Of a DNA stretch of 64,000 bases, positions 17,441-27,600 are shown one piece after another. Location of the stretch: contig CBDAMQ010000025.1 of NCBI GenBank assembly GCA_965197275.1, forward strand, positions 1 to 64,000, read 5' to 3'. Below the pieces are notes generated by a model. That model searched no databases and had not been told where the DNA came from. It saw nothing but the letters and a program-made list of their open reading frames with translations. Source of the stretch: DASCOT01 sp965197275. GTDB lineage: Bacteria; Acidobacteriota; UBA890; WLXD01. The position numbers and the translations under genes are program-made. Within the stretch, counting starts at the first letter, position 1. Every line of letters begins with the position of its first letter.

Positions 17441-18310
17441 TTGAGCGAACTGATCGGGATCAACCTGGCGATGCAAACCCCGATGCATGCCGACGGCAGC
17501 ATCGACCACGCACGGTGGGAAGAGCTCATCGACATCTATATCGACGCCGGCGTCCACGGTCTGGTGCTCGGTGCCGGCACTGGACAGCATCCCTATCTGA
17601 CCCGAGAGGAATGTAATCGGCTCTACGAGCTCGGCGCCGGGCGTATCGACGGCCGCTGCAAACTGATTTGCCAGACCTCGGCGCTGGTATTCGACGAGGC
17701 GATCGAGCGCAGCAAACACGCGCAGGGACTCGGCGCCGATGCGCTGATGATCCTGCCGCCCTACCTCGAAGGCCCTGAAGACGACGACGGGTTGTTTGCC
17801 TTCTACGAGGCCATCGATGCTGCGGTCGAAACCGACATCATCGGCTACAACATCCCGCAAACCACCGGCATCGGTATCTCGGTCGATCTGTTCAAGCGCC
17901 TCAACCAACTCGAGCACTTCAACTACATCAAGGACAGCGCCGGCAACCTGGCCACCCACCAGGAGTACCTCGCCACCGGATACGGGGTACTGAACGGCTG
18001 CGACCCCAATACCGTCTTCAGCTTCATCGCCGGGGCGCCGGGGTGCATCTGGGGTGGCGCGAACTACATGCCCCACGAGAGCGTACGTCTGTTCGAGCTG
18101 GTGGCCAGCAACGATATCGGCGGCGCGATGGAGCTGTGGTCGCGGATGGTTCCGTCGCTGCTCTGCATCTGGAACGGCAACTACGTTTCCAAAGTCAAGG
18201 CTGCATCCCGGCATCGCGGCTTCGACGGCGGACCAGTGCGCGCGCCGCTGCAGGAGCTATCCGTCGACGAGGCGCGTGAGCTTGCTGCTTCTCTCGAGCC
18301 GCTGGGTTGA
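17441..18310 (+). CDS. Dihydrodipicolinate synthase/N-acetylneuraminate lyase family protein
   Basis: Class I aldolase of 289 residues, cytoplasmic. The Schiff-base Lys is in FNYIKDSAGN (~residue 166) and the catalytic Tyr in IGYNIPQTTG. The substrate-loop motif that is GTTGE in true DapA is here GAGTGQHP, so the substrate is probably not the DapA pair; pyruvate-condensing lyases of this family act on many sugar acids and keto acids. The start is a TTG at 17441, preceded by a good ribosome site (aaggag). The gene is divergent from the PhoD-like pseudogene and has no close downstream partner, so it appears monocistronic. Confidence 0.85.
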   Translation: MSELIGINLAMQTPMHADGSIDHARWEELIDIYIDAGVHGLVLGAGTGQHPYLTREECNRLYELGAGRIDGRCKLICQTSALVFDEAIERSKHAQGLGADALMILPPYLEGPEDDDGLFAFYEAIDAAVETDIIGYNIPQTTGIGISVDLFKRLNQLEHFNYIKDSAGNLATHQEYLATGYGVLNGCDPNTVFSFIAGAPGCIWGGANYMPHESVRLFELVASNDIGGAMELWSRMVPSLLCIWNGNYVSKVKAASRHRGFDGGPVRAPLQELSVDEARELAASLEPLG

Positions 18311-18475
18311 ACCGCATAGGATCCCTGCAGTGCCTCTCCCGAGGTCATACCGACCCGAACATGCTCTCGCATGATTCGCTGATGAAGTCACCGCCCTGAA
18401 GCACGCCGATCGGCATGCATCGATCGGCAGCGGTATCGCGGCTTCCTGGAGCTTCGGATGAGACCTAGTGGGGGC

Positions 18476-21181
18476 CTAGTCGCCGTCCCTCAGCGCCGCG
18501 GTCGGATCGATCCGCAGAGCACGCACCGTCGGCGCAGCGCACGCGGCCAGGCTCACCAGCACCATCACGCCGATGCCGAGGGCCACGGTAGCGGCGATGG
18601 CCAAACCGGTCCCGCCGGGCTCCTGCTCCGAGACCTCAAAGAAGATGCGGCCGGCGAGCGGCATCCCAAGCAGCACACCGACGCCAATCTGGGTGAGGGA
18701 GCGCCGTGCAACCGTGAAGGCAATGCTCCCTCGCCGCGCACCCAATGCGGCCCGGATTCCGATCTCCCGTGACCGCTGCGCCACGGCGAAGGACATGATT
18801 GCGTAGAGACCCGAGGCCGCCATCGCAAGCAGAACCGAGACGAAGACGCCACCACCCAGAATTGTGCCGGACATGATGTACCAGTCGCCCTCGAACAGTT
18901 TGCTGAGGGCGGCCGGAGAGCGGATGACTGCCACGGGATCGACCTCCCGGGTGAGCTCGCGCAGCCGCGGCACGAACGCTTCCGGGTCGGCACCGACGTG
19001 GATCGCCATACGTACCGGATAGATCTCACCTGGCGCGGCCGGCAGATAGAAGCCCTCATCGAGGTCCGGTCGCAGCATGTGCATGCCGAGGTGACCCACG
19101 ACGCCTACGATCTCGTACCAGGGGCTCGGCTCGACCGAGCCCCACGCCGTGTAACGGAAACGCCGCCCGATCGGATTGCGGCCGTCCAGGACCCGCTCCA
19201 CGAAGTTCGTGTTGACGATCGCCGTCGATGCCGCGACATCGAGATCGGTCAGGTCGAAGCCTCGACCCGACAGGATCGGCTGAGCCAGTCCGTCGAAGAA
19301 GTCCACATCGACACGCGCCATTCGCGCCTGAGCAGCGTCGGACTCTGCCGACGGCTCATCTCCTTCGATCTCGATCCGGGGGTTGCGGTGGTCCATGCGC
19401 GGCAACGAGCTCCCCACAGGGACACCACGAACACCCGGCTCTGCGGCCAGCCGCCGCACCAGCTCCCGCTGCGTCTCGCCGACACGCGCCACGAACGCCT
19501 GGCGTTCTGACTCGCCAGCCTCGGTGGTCGAGAGGTTGCCGGCCAGCCTCACCTCCACGGACAGGAACTCGTCGGCCGCGATTCCGGCCCCCACGCGACC
19601 GTCCCGCACGTCGCGGACGACATCCCATATGCCCACGGCGAGGCCGACCACGATCACCGCGATGGCTACGTCCGCGACGATCAGCACGCTCGAGAGGCCA
19701 CCGAAGCGACGGCCGGACGATCCGGTCCGCGCCCGCCGGACGTTCCACCGGACCGATGCCCCGGTCGCCCTCAGCGCCGGAACCACGCCCGCCACGGCGG
19801 CGCTGAAGACCGCAAGGGACAGCGCGCGGAGGACCGCACCGGGCGTCACGCCCGGATCGATCCAGTAGGGCAACAGGTGCGCGATGTTCGCCGCTGCCAA
19901 CAGGCGACCCGGAAGCCAGCTGATCAGGAGCAGCCCGAGACCTGCGGCCACCAGAGCCAACACCAGCGACTCCGTGAACACCTGGCCCACGATGCGCGCA
20001 CGGCTCGCCCCCAGCGCCGTGCGGATCGCCAGCTCCGACGAGCGAGCGGTCGTGCTCGCGAAGATGAGCATCCCGATGTTGGTGCAGGCGACCCCGAGCA
20101 ACATCAGCGCAACCAGTTGGGCGATGTAGAACTCCGGCAGCGCCCGGAATCCCCCCTTCGGAAGGCCCAAGGCCAGATAGGCAGCGAGTACCACCTCGGG
20201 TCGGAGGGACTCATGGGCCCCGGGCAATTCGAGCGTCATGCGGCGCCCGACCGCGGTGAGCTGAGCCTGCGCCGCCGCATCCGTAACGCCGTCCGCCAGG
20301 CGCCCGAAGATCTTCAACGGCAACCCATCGCGGGGTACGCCGGCTGGCCGTGCACGAAGCGGTAGCCAAAGCTGATGCCGGATCGGGAACAGAAAGCCCT
20401 CCGGCATGACGCCGACCACCGTGTGCGGCACACCGTTGACGGAGACGCTCCGACCGACGATGCCGGGATCGCCGCCGAAGCGCGCCTGCCAGATCTCGTC
20501 GCCGACGACAATCACCGCGGGCCCCTCGATCGTTTCGTCGTTGGCGTCCAGGGCACGCCCGAGGGAGGGCGGCACGCGAAGAATGTCGAACGTCGATGCC
20601 GTGACCTCGGCGCCGGCGACTGGCTCGCCTACCCTGCCCTCCGAGTCGACGTTGTAGCTGCCCAGCCTCGCGGCGCCCAGCGTATCGAATGCGGTGAGCT
20701 CCTGGCGCCAGTGCACCAGGTCGTATGCGGTCGTGGCCGCCGGGCGCGAGGTGGCCACGTTCCAGTAGCGCAGCACTCGGATTCGCTCCCCGCCGTCGAC
20801 CGGGAGGGGTGCCTCGAAGGCGTTCGTGGTCTGCCAGGGGGCCATGCCGACGGGAATTCCCACCCCGAGAGCAAATACCGCAACGCCGGTGAGACCGGGG
20901 CGCTTGACCAGGTTCCGCAACCCCAGCTTGACGTCGAGCCCTGACAAGGGGAGCCGGGGCATGCCGCGAGCGCGCAGCACGTTGAACGCCGACGCGATCG
21001 TGTTGACGGCGTAACGCCAGCGGACCTGCCACCACGGTAAGCCACGGGCGAGGTCACGCTCCATCGCGTCGTCCAGGTCGGTGCGGATGAACTCCGCCCC
21101 AGTACCTCGGATGAGGAGCGCTGCAAGTCGGCGGAGCAGGCGCGGTCCCCGGGCACCGTCGAACTCGCCGAGATAACCCAT
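18476..21181 (-). CDS. ADOP-type MacB/FtsX permease
   Basis: Protein of 901 residues with the duplicated MacB/FtsX layout characteristic of the ADOP family common in Acidobacteriota and Gemmatimonadota. It has an N-terminal soluble leader (~85 residues), one helix (~residues 95-120), a MacB periplasmic core domain (EIWQARFGGDPGIVGRSV), three helices with the FtsX domain (~residues 360-480), a second core domain, and three final helices (IGIRAALGARRGSI). No ATPase gene is adjacent; these are called orphan permeases and may move macrolides or lipoproteins or act mechanically. A palindromic operator and promoter lie 69-86 bp upstream. Confidence 0.88.
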   Translation of the reverse strand: MGYLGEFDGARGPRLLRRLAALLIRGTGAEFIRTDLDDAMERDLARGLPWWQVRWRYAVNTIASAFNVLRARGMPRLPLSGLDVKLGLRNLVKRPGLTGVAVFALGVGIPVGMAPWQTTNAFEAPLPVDGGERIRVLRYWNVATSRPAATTAYDLVHWRQELTAFDTLGAARLGSYNVDSEGRVGEPVAGAEVTASTFDILRVPPSLGRALDANDETIEGPAVIVVGDEIWQARFGGDPGIVGRSVSVNGVPHTVVGVMPEGFLFPIRHQLWLPLRARPAGVPRDGLPLKIFGRLADGVTDAAAQAQLTAVGRRMTLELPGAHESLRPEVVLAAYLALGLPKGGFRALPEFYIAQLVALMLLGVACTNIGMLIFASTTARSSELAIRTALGASRARIVGQVFTESLVLALVAAGLGLLLISWLPGRLLAAANIAHLLPYWIDPGVTPGAVLRALSLAVFSAAVAGVVPALRATGASVRWNVRRARTGSSGRRFGGLSSVLIVADVAIAVIVVGLAVGIWDVVRDVRDGRVGAGIAADEFLSVEVRLAGNLSTTEAGESERQAFVARVGETQRELVRRLAAEPGVRGVPVGSSLPRMDHRNPRIEIEGDEPSAESDAAQARMARVDVDFFDGLAQPILSGRGFDLTDLDVAASTAIVNTNFVERVLDGRNPIGRRFRYTAWGSVEPSPWYEIVGVVGHLGMHMLRPDLDEGFYLPAAPGEIYPVRMAIHVGADPEAFVPRLRELTREVDPVAVIRSPAALSKLFEGDWYIMSGTILGGGVFVSVLLAMAASGLYAIMSFAVAQRSREIGIRAALGARRGSIAFTVARRSLTQIGVGVLLGMPLAGRIFFEVSEQEPGGTGLAIAATVALGIGVMVLVSLAACAAPTVRALRIDPTAALRDGD

Positions 21182-21249
21182 CGGTCGGATCCTGTCCGCA
21201 TACGCGGCCGGAGTGGCAGGCGTGTTGGGAAACGGGGCTCGTTGTCGAG

Positions 21250-21267
21250 ATTATACTACGTCGTAGT
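21250..21267 (-). promoter_or_regulatory. Promoter -10 and BlaI/PadR-like operator for the ADOP permease
   Basis: The minus strand has TATAAT at 21255-21250, 69 bp upstream of the ADOP start. Immediately upstream, and overlapping it by a base, is the perfect odd palindrome ACTACG-T-CGTAGT (21255-21267). A weak TTGCGG lies about 19 bp further upstream. ACTACGNCGTAGT-type palindromes are typical binding sites of BlaI/PadR-type winged-helix repressors (family knowledge), and the placement over the promoter fits repression. No cognate regulator gene is adjacent. Confidence 0.6.
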
Positions 21268-21444
21268 TAAATCTCCGCAACTCGCTTTGCGAAACACCTG
21301 TAACCTCCCTGCGGCGGATCCGTCGAGCCCCGCGGAGTGCCTTCGTGCCGGGGAGACCTGCCCCGCCTTCCTGTTACGCTGGGGCGCGGTCTGGGCACAA
21401 TCTGTCTTGCCGGTCTTGCCCGCGAATTCGTGGAGAACCGATCG

Positions 21445-23028
21445 ATGAGCACTCGCCGGGCGATCGTAGCCGTGCTGGCCGCGATGGGCAGCGTTGCGGC
21501 CGCAGCCCGACAGGAGCCTCCCGCACCGACCGGGGCGCGGCCCCTCCAGGCCGTTGACCAGGACAAGCCTACGCACAACTGGCCTCGCTTCCTGGGGCCC
21601 GATTCCCTCCCCGTCGCCGACAACCCGAGACTGCCCGAGCGCTGGTCGACCACCGAGAACGTCGAGTGGGTGATCGAGGTGCCCGGCGTCGGATGGTCGT
21701 CGCCGATCGTCTGGGACGGCAAGGTCTTTCTGACCTCAGCCGTCAGCGATCGGCCGACGAAGCAGCCCTCGTTGGGGACCGACTTCAGCAATGAGTACCT
21801 GGCGGAGCTGCGAGCCGAGGGGTTGACGAGCGAGGAGGTCAACGACCGGCTTTATGCGCGCGACCGCGAGATGCCGCACGAAGTCGTAATCGAGCTGATG
21901 CTCTACTGCTTCGATCTCGAGAGCGGCGCGCGCCTCTGGGAGCGGCAGGTCTACCAGGGAAACCCACCTGGCGGGCGCCACCGCAAGAACAGCTTCGCCT
22001 CCGAGACGCCGGTGACGGACGGCGAGCGCGTCTACGTGTACTTGGGGCACCTCGGGCTCTTCGCCTTCGACCTGGACGGGAACCCGGTGTGGTCGACGCC
22101 GTTGAAGCTGTACCAGAAGTCCCGAGATTTCGGCACCGGCGCGTCTCCCGCGATTCACGGTGACCGTGTGTTCGTCCTCAACGACAACGAAGAACAGGGG
22201 TTCATCGCCGCGTTCGACAAGCGAACCGGCAAGGAGTTGTGGCGCACGCTGAGAGATCTGGGCAGAGGGCGCAGGACCGGCTGGTCGACGCCCTTCGTCT
22301 GGGAGCACGAGCTGCGCACCGAGATCGTCACCACCGGACCCCGCGCCGTCATCAGCTACAGCCTCGAGGGAGAAGAGCTGTGGCGGATGCACGGTACCGC
22401 GACCACGACCATCCAGAGCCCGTTCGTCTGGGACGGCCGCCTCTTCGTGACCTCCGGATCCGCCGGACAACAGGGTCGGTCGATCGCCTCGATCCGCCCG
22501 GGCGCGTCGGGGGACATCACCCCGGAGGCCACGGCGAACAAGAATGAGTATGTCGTCTGGCACAACCCGGGCGCCGGGGGCACGTACCTGCCGACGCCGA
22601 TCATCTACGAGGCGGCGCTGTACGAGCTCACCTCGAGAGGCATCTTCGCCCGTTACGACGTCAATACCGGTGAGCGCGTATACCGCGCTCGCGTCGCGCC
22701 GGGCGCCGCGGCGTTCACGACCACGCCGTGGGCCTACAACGGCAAGATCTTCGCCATGGGTGAGGAGGGCGACACCTTCGTGATCGAGGCCGGCCGGGAG
22801 TACCGGCTGTCGCATATCAACGACCTGAACGAGTGGACGCTCGCCTCGCCCGCCATCGTCGGTGATCGCTTGCTCCTGCGGACCCAGAGCCGCCTGTACT
22901 CGATCCGTGATCAGGATCAGGGGGCAGCTCGCCCAGAACGCTCAGGCCCCATCCAGCCGAGGAGCCTGGTTCGACAGCCTAGCGGACCCAGTCGAGGAAA
23001 CGGTAGTAACGGGCCGCGAGCGGGATGA
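21445..23028 (+). CDS. Exported PQQ-like beta-propeller protein
   Basis: About 527 residues from the ATG at 21445, chosen because a cleavable signal (RRAIVAVLAAMGSVAAAARQ) follows directly. Repeating blades of the W-[KR/x]-DG-x-[LV]-[YF]-[VL] type are seen (SSPIVWDGKVFLTSA, TPVTDGERVYVYLG, SPFVWDGRLFVTSG, SPAIVGDRLLLRTQ) together with a leading NWPRFLGPDSLP motif. Such eight-bladed proteins are periplasmic, often without PQQ bound, and most have no known function. The last ~45 residues (after LYSIRDQ) look non-native and overlap the convergent oxidoreductase gene by 50 bp, so the original stop may have been lost. Confidence 0.8.
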   Translation: MSTRRAIVAVLAAMGSVAAAARQEPPAPTGARPLQAVDQDKPTHNWPRFLGPDSLPVADNPRLPERWSTTENVEWVIEVPGVGWSSPIVWDGKVFLTSAVSDRPTKQPSLGTDFSNEYLAELRAEGLTSEEVNDRLYARDREMPHEVVIELMLYCFDLESGARLWERQVYQGNPPGGRHRKNSFASETPVTDGERVYVYLGHLGLFAFDLDGNPVWSTPLKLYQKSRDFGTGASPAIHGDRVFVLNDNEEQGFIAAFDKRTGKELWRTLRDLGRGRRTGWSTPFVWEHELRTEIVTTGPRAVISYSLEGEELWRMHGTATTTIQSPFVWDGRLFVTSGSAGQQGRSIASIRPGASGDITPEATANKNEYVVWHNPGAGGTYLPTPIIYEAALYELTSRGIFARYDVNTGERVYRARVAPGAAAFTTTPWAYNGKIFAMGEEGDTFVIEAGREYRLSHINDLNEWTLASPAIVGDRLLLRTQSRLYSIRDQDQGAARPERSGPIQPRSLVRQPSGPSRGNGSNGPRAG

Positions 23029-24253
23029 ACCAAGGCTCGTCACGATAGAAGAATCTCGTCTCGTGGGGTATTTCCGCAAAAGGACTCGTCGATATCCCTC
23101 CCGTGAGCAACTTGCCAGCTTCCGTACCGAGATAGGTCGCGATCGTCACGCCGTGTCCGCCATAGCCGAACGTATAGTGGACACCGTCGACCCGGCCGAT
23201 ATGCGGCATGAGATCGAAGGTGATGCCGAGCCGACCCGTCCAGCTGTGGGTCAAAGCAACGCCCTCGAGCTGCGGAAACGTGTGCAGCAATTGCGCCTGC
23301 AAAGCATCCGCGCTTCGCTGCAAGTCGAGATCCGTGCTGAGGTCGTTGCGGCCGCCCCAGAGCATGCGCCCGTCCGGCGTCAGGCGGAAGTAGTTGAGGA
23401 AGTTCTTCGAGTCGTAGAACACGCGCCCCTTGGGGCTCAGCTCCTGTTGCAGGTCCGGTCGCAAGGGCTCGGTGACGATGATGTAGCTCCCGACTGGAAA
23501 CACCCTCGGCTTGAGAGCCGGCACGAGCCGATCGGTGTAGCCGTTGGTGGCGATCAGCACGTCCTGCGCTTCCAGCACGCCGAGACGCGTCTCGAGTACG
23601 AAGCCTTTGCCTCGACGCGTAATACGTTGCACGTCTGCCTTCTCGTGAAGATGAGCGCCATGACGTGCTACCGCCCTCGCCAGGCCGTAGACGTATTTGG
23701 CGGGCTGAAGCGCCCCACTGTAGGCATCGGTCAGACCGCCGTGGAAGATGCGGCTCCCGATCTCGGTATGGAGGTCGGAGGGAGACACCGCCGTGACCTC
23801 GTGTCCGAGCGTGTTCCGGTACCACGCAACGCTCTTCTGCATGGCGGCGTAGTGGGCTCGTTTGTAGGCGACGTAAAGATGGCCCGGACGCTGCCAGTCA
23901 CAGTCGATGCCCTCGGTCGTGACAACCTCTTCCACGAGGTCGATGGCATCCAGCGACGCCTGCCAGAACGTCCGGCCCAGAGCCTCGCCGTATTCGGCGA
24001 GGATGGACTTGATGGGGCGCTTGATGCCGGGAGTCGCCAGGCCGCCGTTGCGAGAGCTCGCGCCCCACCCGATGGTCTCGCGCTCGAGGACGGAAACGGT
24101 GGCCCCGCTCTTGGCGAGTACGCGCGCCGCGTTGAGACCCGTATAGCCGCCACCGACAATCGCAACGTCCACCCGTTGCGGCAGGGTGGGCGAGACCGGG
24201 AGGTCGTCGGGCCGCGGGAATTGGCTGCACCAGAAGGGCTCAGTACTCAACAC
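22979..24253 (-). CDS. FAD-dependent oxidoreductase (DAO / PuuB-like)
   Basis: About 424 residues. The frame is open to 24496, but a GTG/TTG pair at 24253/24250 places VDVAIVGGGYTGLNAARVLA (the FAD-binding GxGxxG) near residue 25, as usual. Later motifs are GWGASSRNGG, the substrate-domain stretch LIATNGYTDRLVPAL and the terminal FGYGGHGVTIATYLG. This set matches the DadA/PuuB branch, which oxidises amines such as gamma-glutamylputrescine or N-methyl amino acids with FAD. It should be cytoplasmic. It converges on and overlaps the PQQ propeller gene. Confidence 0.85.
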   Translation of the reverse strand: MLSTEPFWCSQFPRPDDLPVSPTLPQRVDVAIVGGGYTGLNAARVLAKSGATVSVLERETIGWGASSRNGGLATPGIKRPIKSILAEYGEALGRTFWQASLDAIDLVEEVVTTEGIDCDWQRPGHLYVAYKRAHYAAMQKSVAWYRNTLGHEVTAVSPSDLHTEIGSRIFHGGLTDAYSGALQPAKYVYGLARAVARHGAHLHEKADVQRITRRGKGFVLETRLGVLEAQDVLIATNGYTDRLVPALKPRVFPVGSYIIVTEPLRPDLQQELSPKGRVFYDSKNFLNYFRLTPDGRMLWGGRNDLSTDLDLQRSADALQAQLLHTFPQLEGVALTHSWTGRLGITFDLMPHIGRVDGVHYTFGYGGHGVTIATYLGTEAGKLLTGGISTSPFAEIPHETRFFYRDEPWFIPLAARYYRFLDWVR

Positions 24254-24431
24254 GCTACGCAATCTTACCCGTCTCGATCGTTCGAAGCCTACCGCCGACA
24301 CGCATGGCTGAGCCGCCGAGTCAGCCTGTTCGGGTCGCCCCCGAGACGACCGCACTGTAACCTCACGGCTCGCCGCCAGGGCGACCACGACTCTGCCGCG
24401 CAGGAACGTCGCGGGTGCGTGAGCCGATCCG

Positions 24432-24569
24432 ATGAAAGCCCAGCACCTTGACGCACTCTTCAGTCCGGCGAGCATCGCCATCGTCGGTGCCAGCAATCGC
24501 GCCTCTTCGTGGACACGCGAGATTCAGGGCAATCTCGAGCGCTTTGGCCCCGCGGGCGCCAGTCTGTAA
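24432..24569 (+). pseudogene. N-terminal stump of NDP-forming acyl-CoA synthetase
   Basis: Forty-five codons from the ATG at 24432 read LDALFSPASIAIVGASNR and then REIQGNLERFGPAG before TAA. LFxPxSIAVVGAS is the opening of the CoA-binding domain of ADP-forming acetyl/acyl-CoA synthetases (normally about 460-900 residues). Nothing downstream continues the protein, so only the first Rossmann beta-alpha unit survives. Confidence 0.6.
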
Positions 24570-24669
24570 CACTTGGTCGCCGATCCGCTAGAAGAGTGTA
24601 TGAGGCCACATCCGTCCTGGGGATGGGCGACCCTGGACACGTTGGCCACGGGCACACTGCGAGGAAAGC

Positions 24670-27600
24670 ATGAGCGATCGCCTCGAATCCATGCACTGTC
24701 CCGACTGCGGCACGCTGCTCTCGAGCGAGGCGTGGGGCGAGAATCTCTGCGTGGTGTGCCTGCTGCGGCTTGCCGCACCGACGATCGACAGTGATACCGC
24801 TGTCACCCGAGGGATAGCTGCGACTGCCAACCCCGGGGAAGTCACGGCAGCACCCAGAGGGGAGCCGAGCCTGGTGTCCGGGGAGGCGGCCGGGGCCTTC
24901 GAGTTCTCGGCGGGCGATGTGCTGGCCGATCGCTATCGCGTGCTCAAGCGCCTCGGTCGCGGCGGTATGGGCGAGGTCTGGCGCGCCTACGATCTCAAGC
25001 TGCGCGTGGATGTGGCGCTCAAGACGCTCAACCCGAGCCTGGCCGGGGAGCAGGGTCTGGAGTTGATGCGCGGCGAGGTGCGGACGGCACGCGAGGTGAT
25101 CTCGCCGAACGTCTGCCGCATCTTCGATCTGATCGAGGTCGATGGCCACGAGCTGGTTTCGATGGAGTTCGTCGACGGCCATACCATGTTGCGGGTGCTC
25201 GACGAGCGCGGCCCGCTCGATCTGCAGGAGGCGGCGGACGTCGGCTCGCAGCTGCTCGCCGGGCTCGAGGCGATCCATGGCGTCGGCCTGGTGCACCGCG
25301 ACATCAAGCCGGAGAACATCATGCTCACGCGTGCCAAGCGCGTCGTGATCATGGACTTCGGTCTCACCGCCCGGATGGGCGAGGGGCTGCACGCGGGCAC
25401 GCCCGTCTACATGGCGCCCGAGCAGAAACGCGGCGAGGGCACCGACGCGCGCGCCGACGTGTACTCGGCCGGAATTGTCCTGGCGGAGCTCCTCGCCGTG
25501 GGTGGCGATGGGGCGGACGTCATCCGTCATTCCGTCTGGGACGGCGTTCGTGAGACGCCCCCGTCGCTTCCCGAGATCCCCTGGCGACGCATCCTGTTGA
25601 AGGCGGTGGCCGCCGACCGCGACGACCGCTACGAGTCCGCCGCCGAGATGGCCCATACGCTCGAGAAGGTCGCGATTCGTGTGGAGGACGCCGAGAACAA
25701 GACGCCGTATCCGGGGCTGGCCGCCTACGCGATGGAGGGCGCCGAGTTCTTCTTCGGGCGCGAGAGCGAGGTCGAAGCCCTGTGGAAAAAGCTACAGCAC
25801 GCCCACCTACTCGGCGTTATCGGCGCTTCGGGCTCGGGAAAGAGCTCCTTCGTGCAGGCGGGGTTGCTGCCAGCGATGCCGAGCAACTGGTCGCATCTGC
25901 AGCTCAAGCCGGGCCGGTCGCCGTTCGTCCGCCTGGCCGCGGCGTTGACTCCGGCCCTGCAGCTCGACCCCGCGGCCCTGGTCCATCTGGATTCACCGGA
26001 CGATCCGGAGGCTGTACTGGCCGCGGTGAGTGCTTGGCGCGCGCAACACCGCGAGACCCTGCTGATCGTCGATCAGTTCGAGGAGCTGTTCACCCAGAAC
26101 AGCCCCGAGTCGCAGGCGGCGTTCGCCGAACTGCTGGCACGCATCGCCTTCCAGACCGACGTGCACGTCCTGTTGTCGATGCGCGACGACTTCCTGATGC
26201 GGTGCAACAACTTTCCGCCGCTTGCCCCGATCTTCTCGGAGCTCACTCCGCTGAAGCCACTCGCCGGCTCGGCGCTGCGGCGTGCGCTGGTGCGTCCGGC
26301 CCTCAAGTGCGGCTACCGCTTCGAGAACGAGGGCATCGTCGAAGAGATGCTCGCCGAGGTGACGCGGGAGCGCGCCGCGCTTCCGTTGATCGCGTTCACG
26401 GCGTCGCGCCTCTGGGAGGAGCGCGAGCGCGACACCGGACTGCTCACGCAGGATGTCTACGACCGTCTGGGTGGCGTCGCCGGCGCGTTGGCGCAGCACG
26501 CCGAAACGGCTCTCGAGGCCATAGGTAGCGCGCGCGTTCCCATCGTGCGCGAGCTCTTCCGCAACCTCGTGACGGCGCAGGGAACTCGCGCGACCGTCGA
26601 GGTCGAGGAGTTGCTTTCCGTCTTCCACGCAGACGACCAGGGAGACGACGCAGCCGAGGTTCTGCAGGCGCTGATCGACAGCCGCTTACTCACCTCGTAC
26701 GAGGTTCCCAGCGAAGAGGGCGCGGCGCCGTTGCGTCGAGTCGAGGTGGTACACGAGTCGCTGCTGTCGGCCTGGCCGCGTCTGGTCCGCTGGCAGAGCC
26801 AGGACGCCGACAGCCGGCAGCTGCGCGACGAGCTGCGCCACGCCGCCAAGCTGTGGGACTCGCGCAACCGTCCCGACGACCTGCTGTGGAGCGGCACCGC
26901 GTACCGGGAGTTCCGACTCTGGCGAGAACGCTACCCGGGCCGCCTGACCGCCATCGAGGAGGCGTTTGTCGCCGCCATGACGACGGCCGGGGAGCGCGCG
27001 CAGCGACGGCGCCAGCGCATCGTCACGGGCGTCATCGCGGCCTTGCTGGTCGTCGTCGCGAGCGTCACGGCGCTGTGGCGCCAGAGCGAGGCCGCCCTCC
27101 TGCGTGCCGAGGCCCAGACCATGGTGGCGCAGGCCACGCAAAGCACGCTCGACAGCTACCCGACCGCGGCGCTCGCGTGGGCGATCAAGAGCCTCGAGGT
27201 CTCGGACACCCGGGAGGGGCGCCTCCTGGCGCTGCAGGCGCTCTGGAAGGGTCCGCCCGCCTGGCATGCCAACGATCACGCGGGGCTGTCGCTTCAGTTC
27301 AGCCCCGATGGCAACGAGCTCCTGCAGAGCACGCGGCGAAGTCAGGTGGGATCCCTGCTCCGGGTCATCGGCGCCGACGGCGCCAGCGCCGCGATCGACG
27401 GCGCGCACGACACGGAGCGCATCGGCGCCCTGTACCAGGCCAGCAACCCGGACGTCATCATCTCGATGACGGGCCACCCCGGACGGCATCGAGTACGGCC
27501 TCCTGTCCGCCGTCGAGCGACGCAACCTGGGCCTCACCACGCTGCCAGGGTTCTGGGAAAACGAGCAGGCTCGCTGGAACGCGGCGCTGGGCGGGCTCGT

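Noticed and set aside
21736..22815. A 359-codon minus-strand open frame
   Set aside because: Antisense to the PQQ propeller blades; Val/Asp/Arg-rich shadow with no motif.
24460..25656. A 398-codon open frame on the minus strand under the kinase gene
   Set aside because: It is antisense to clear kinase motifs and has the His/Leu/Arg-rich look of a mirror frame.
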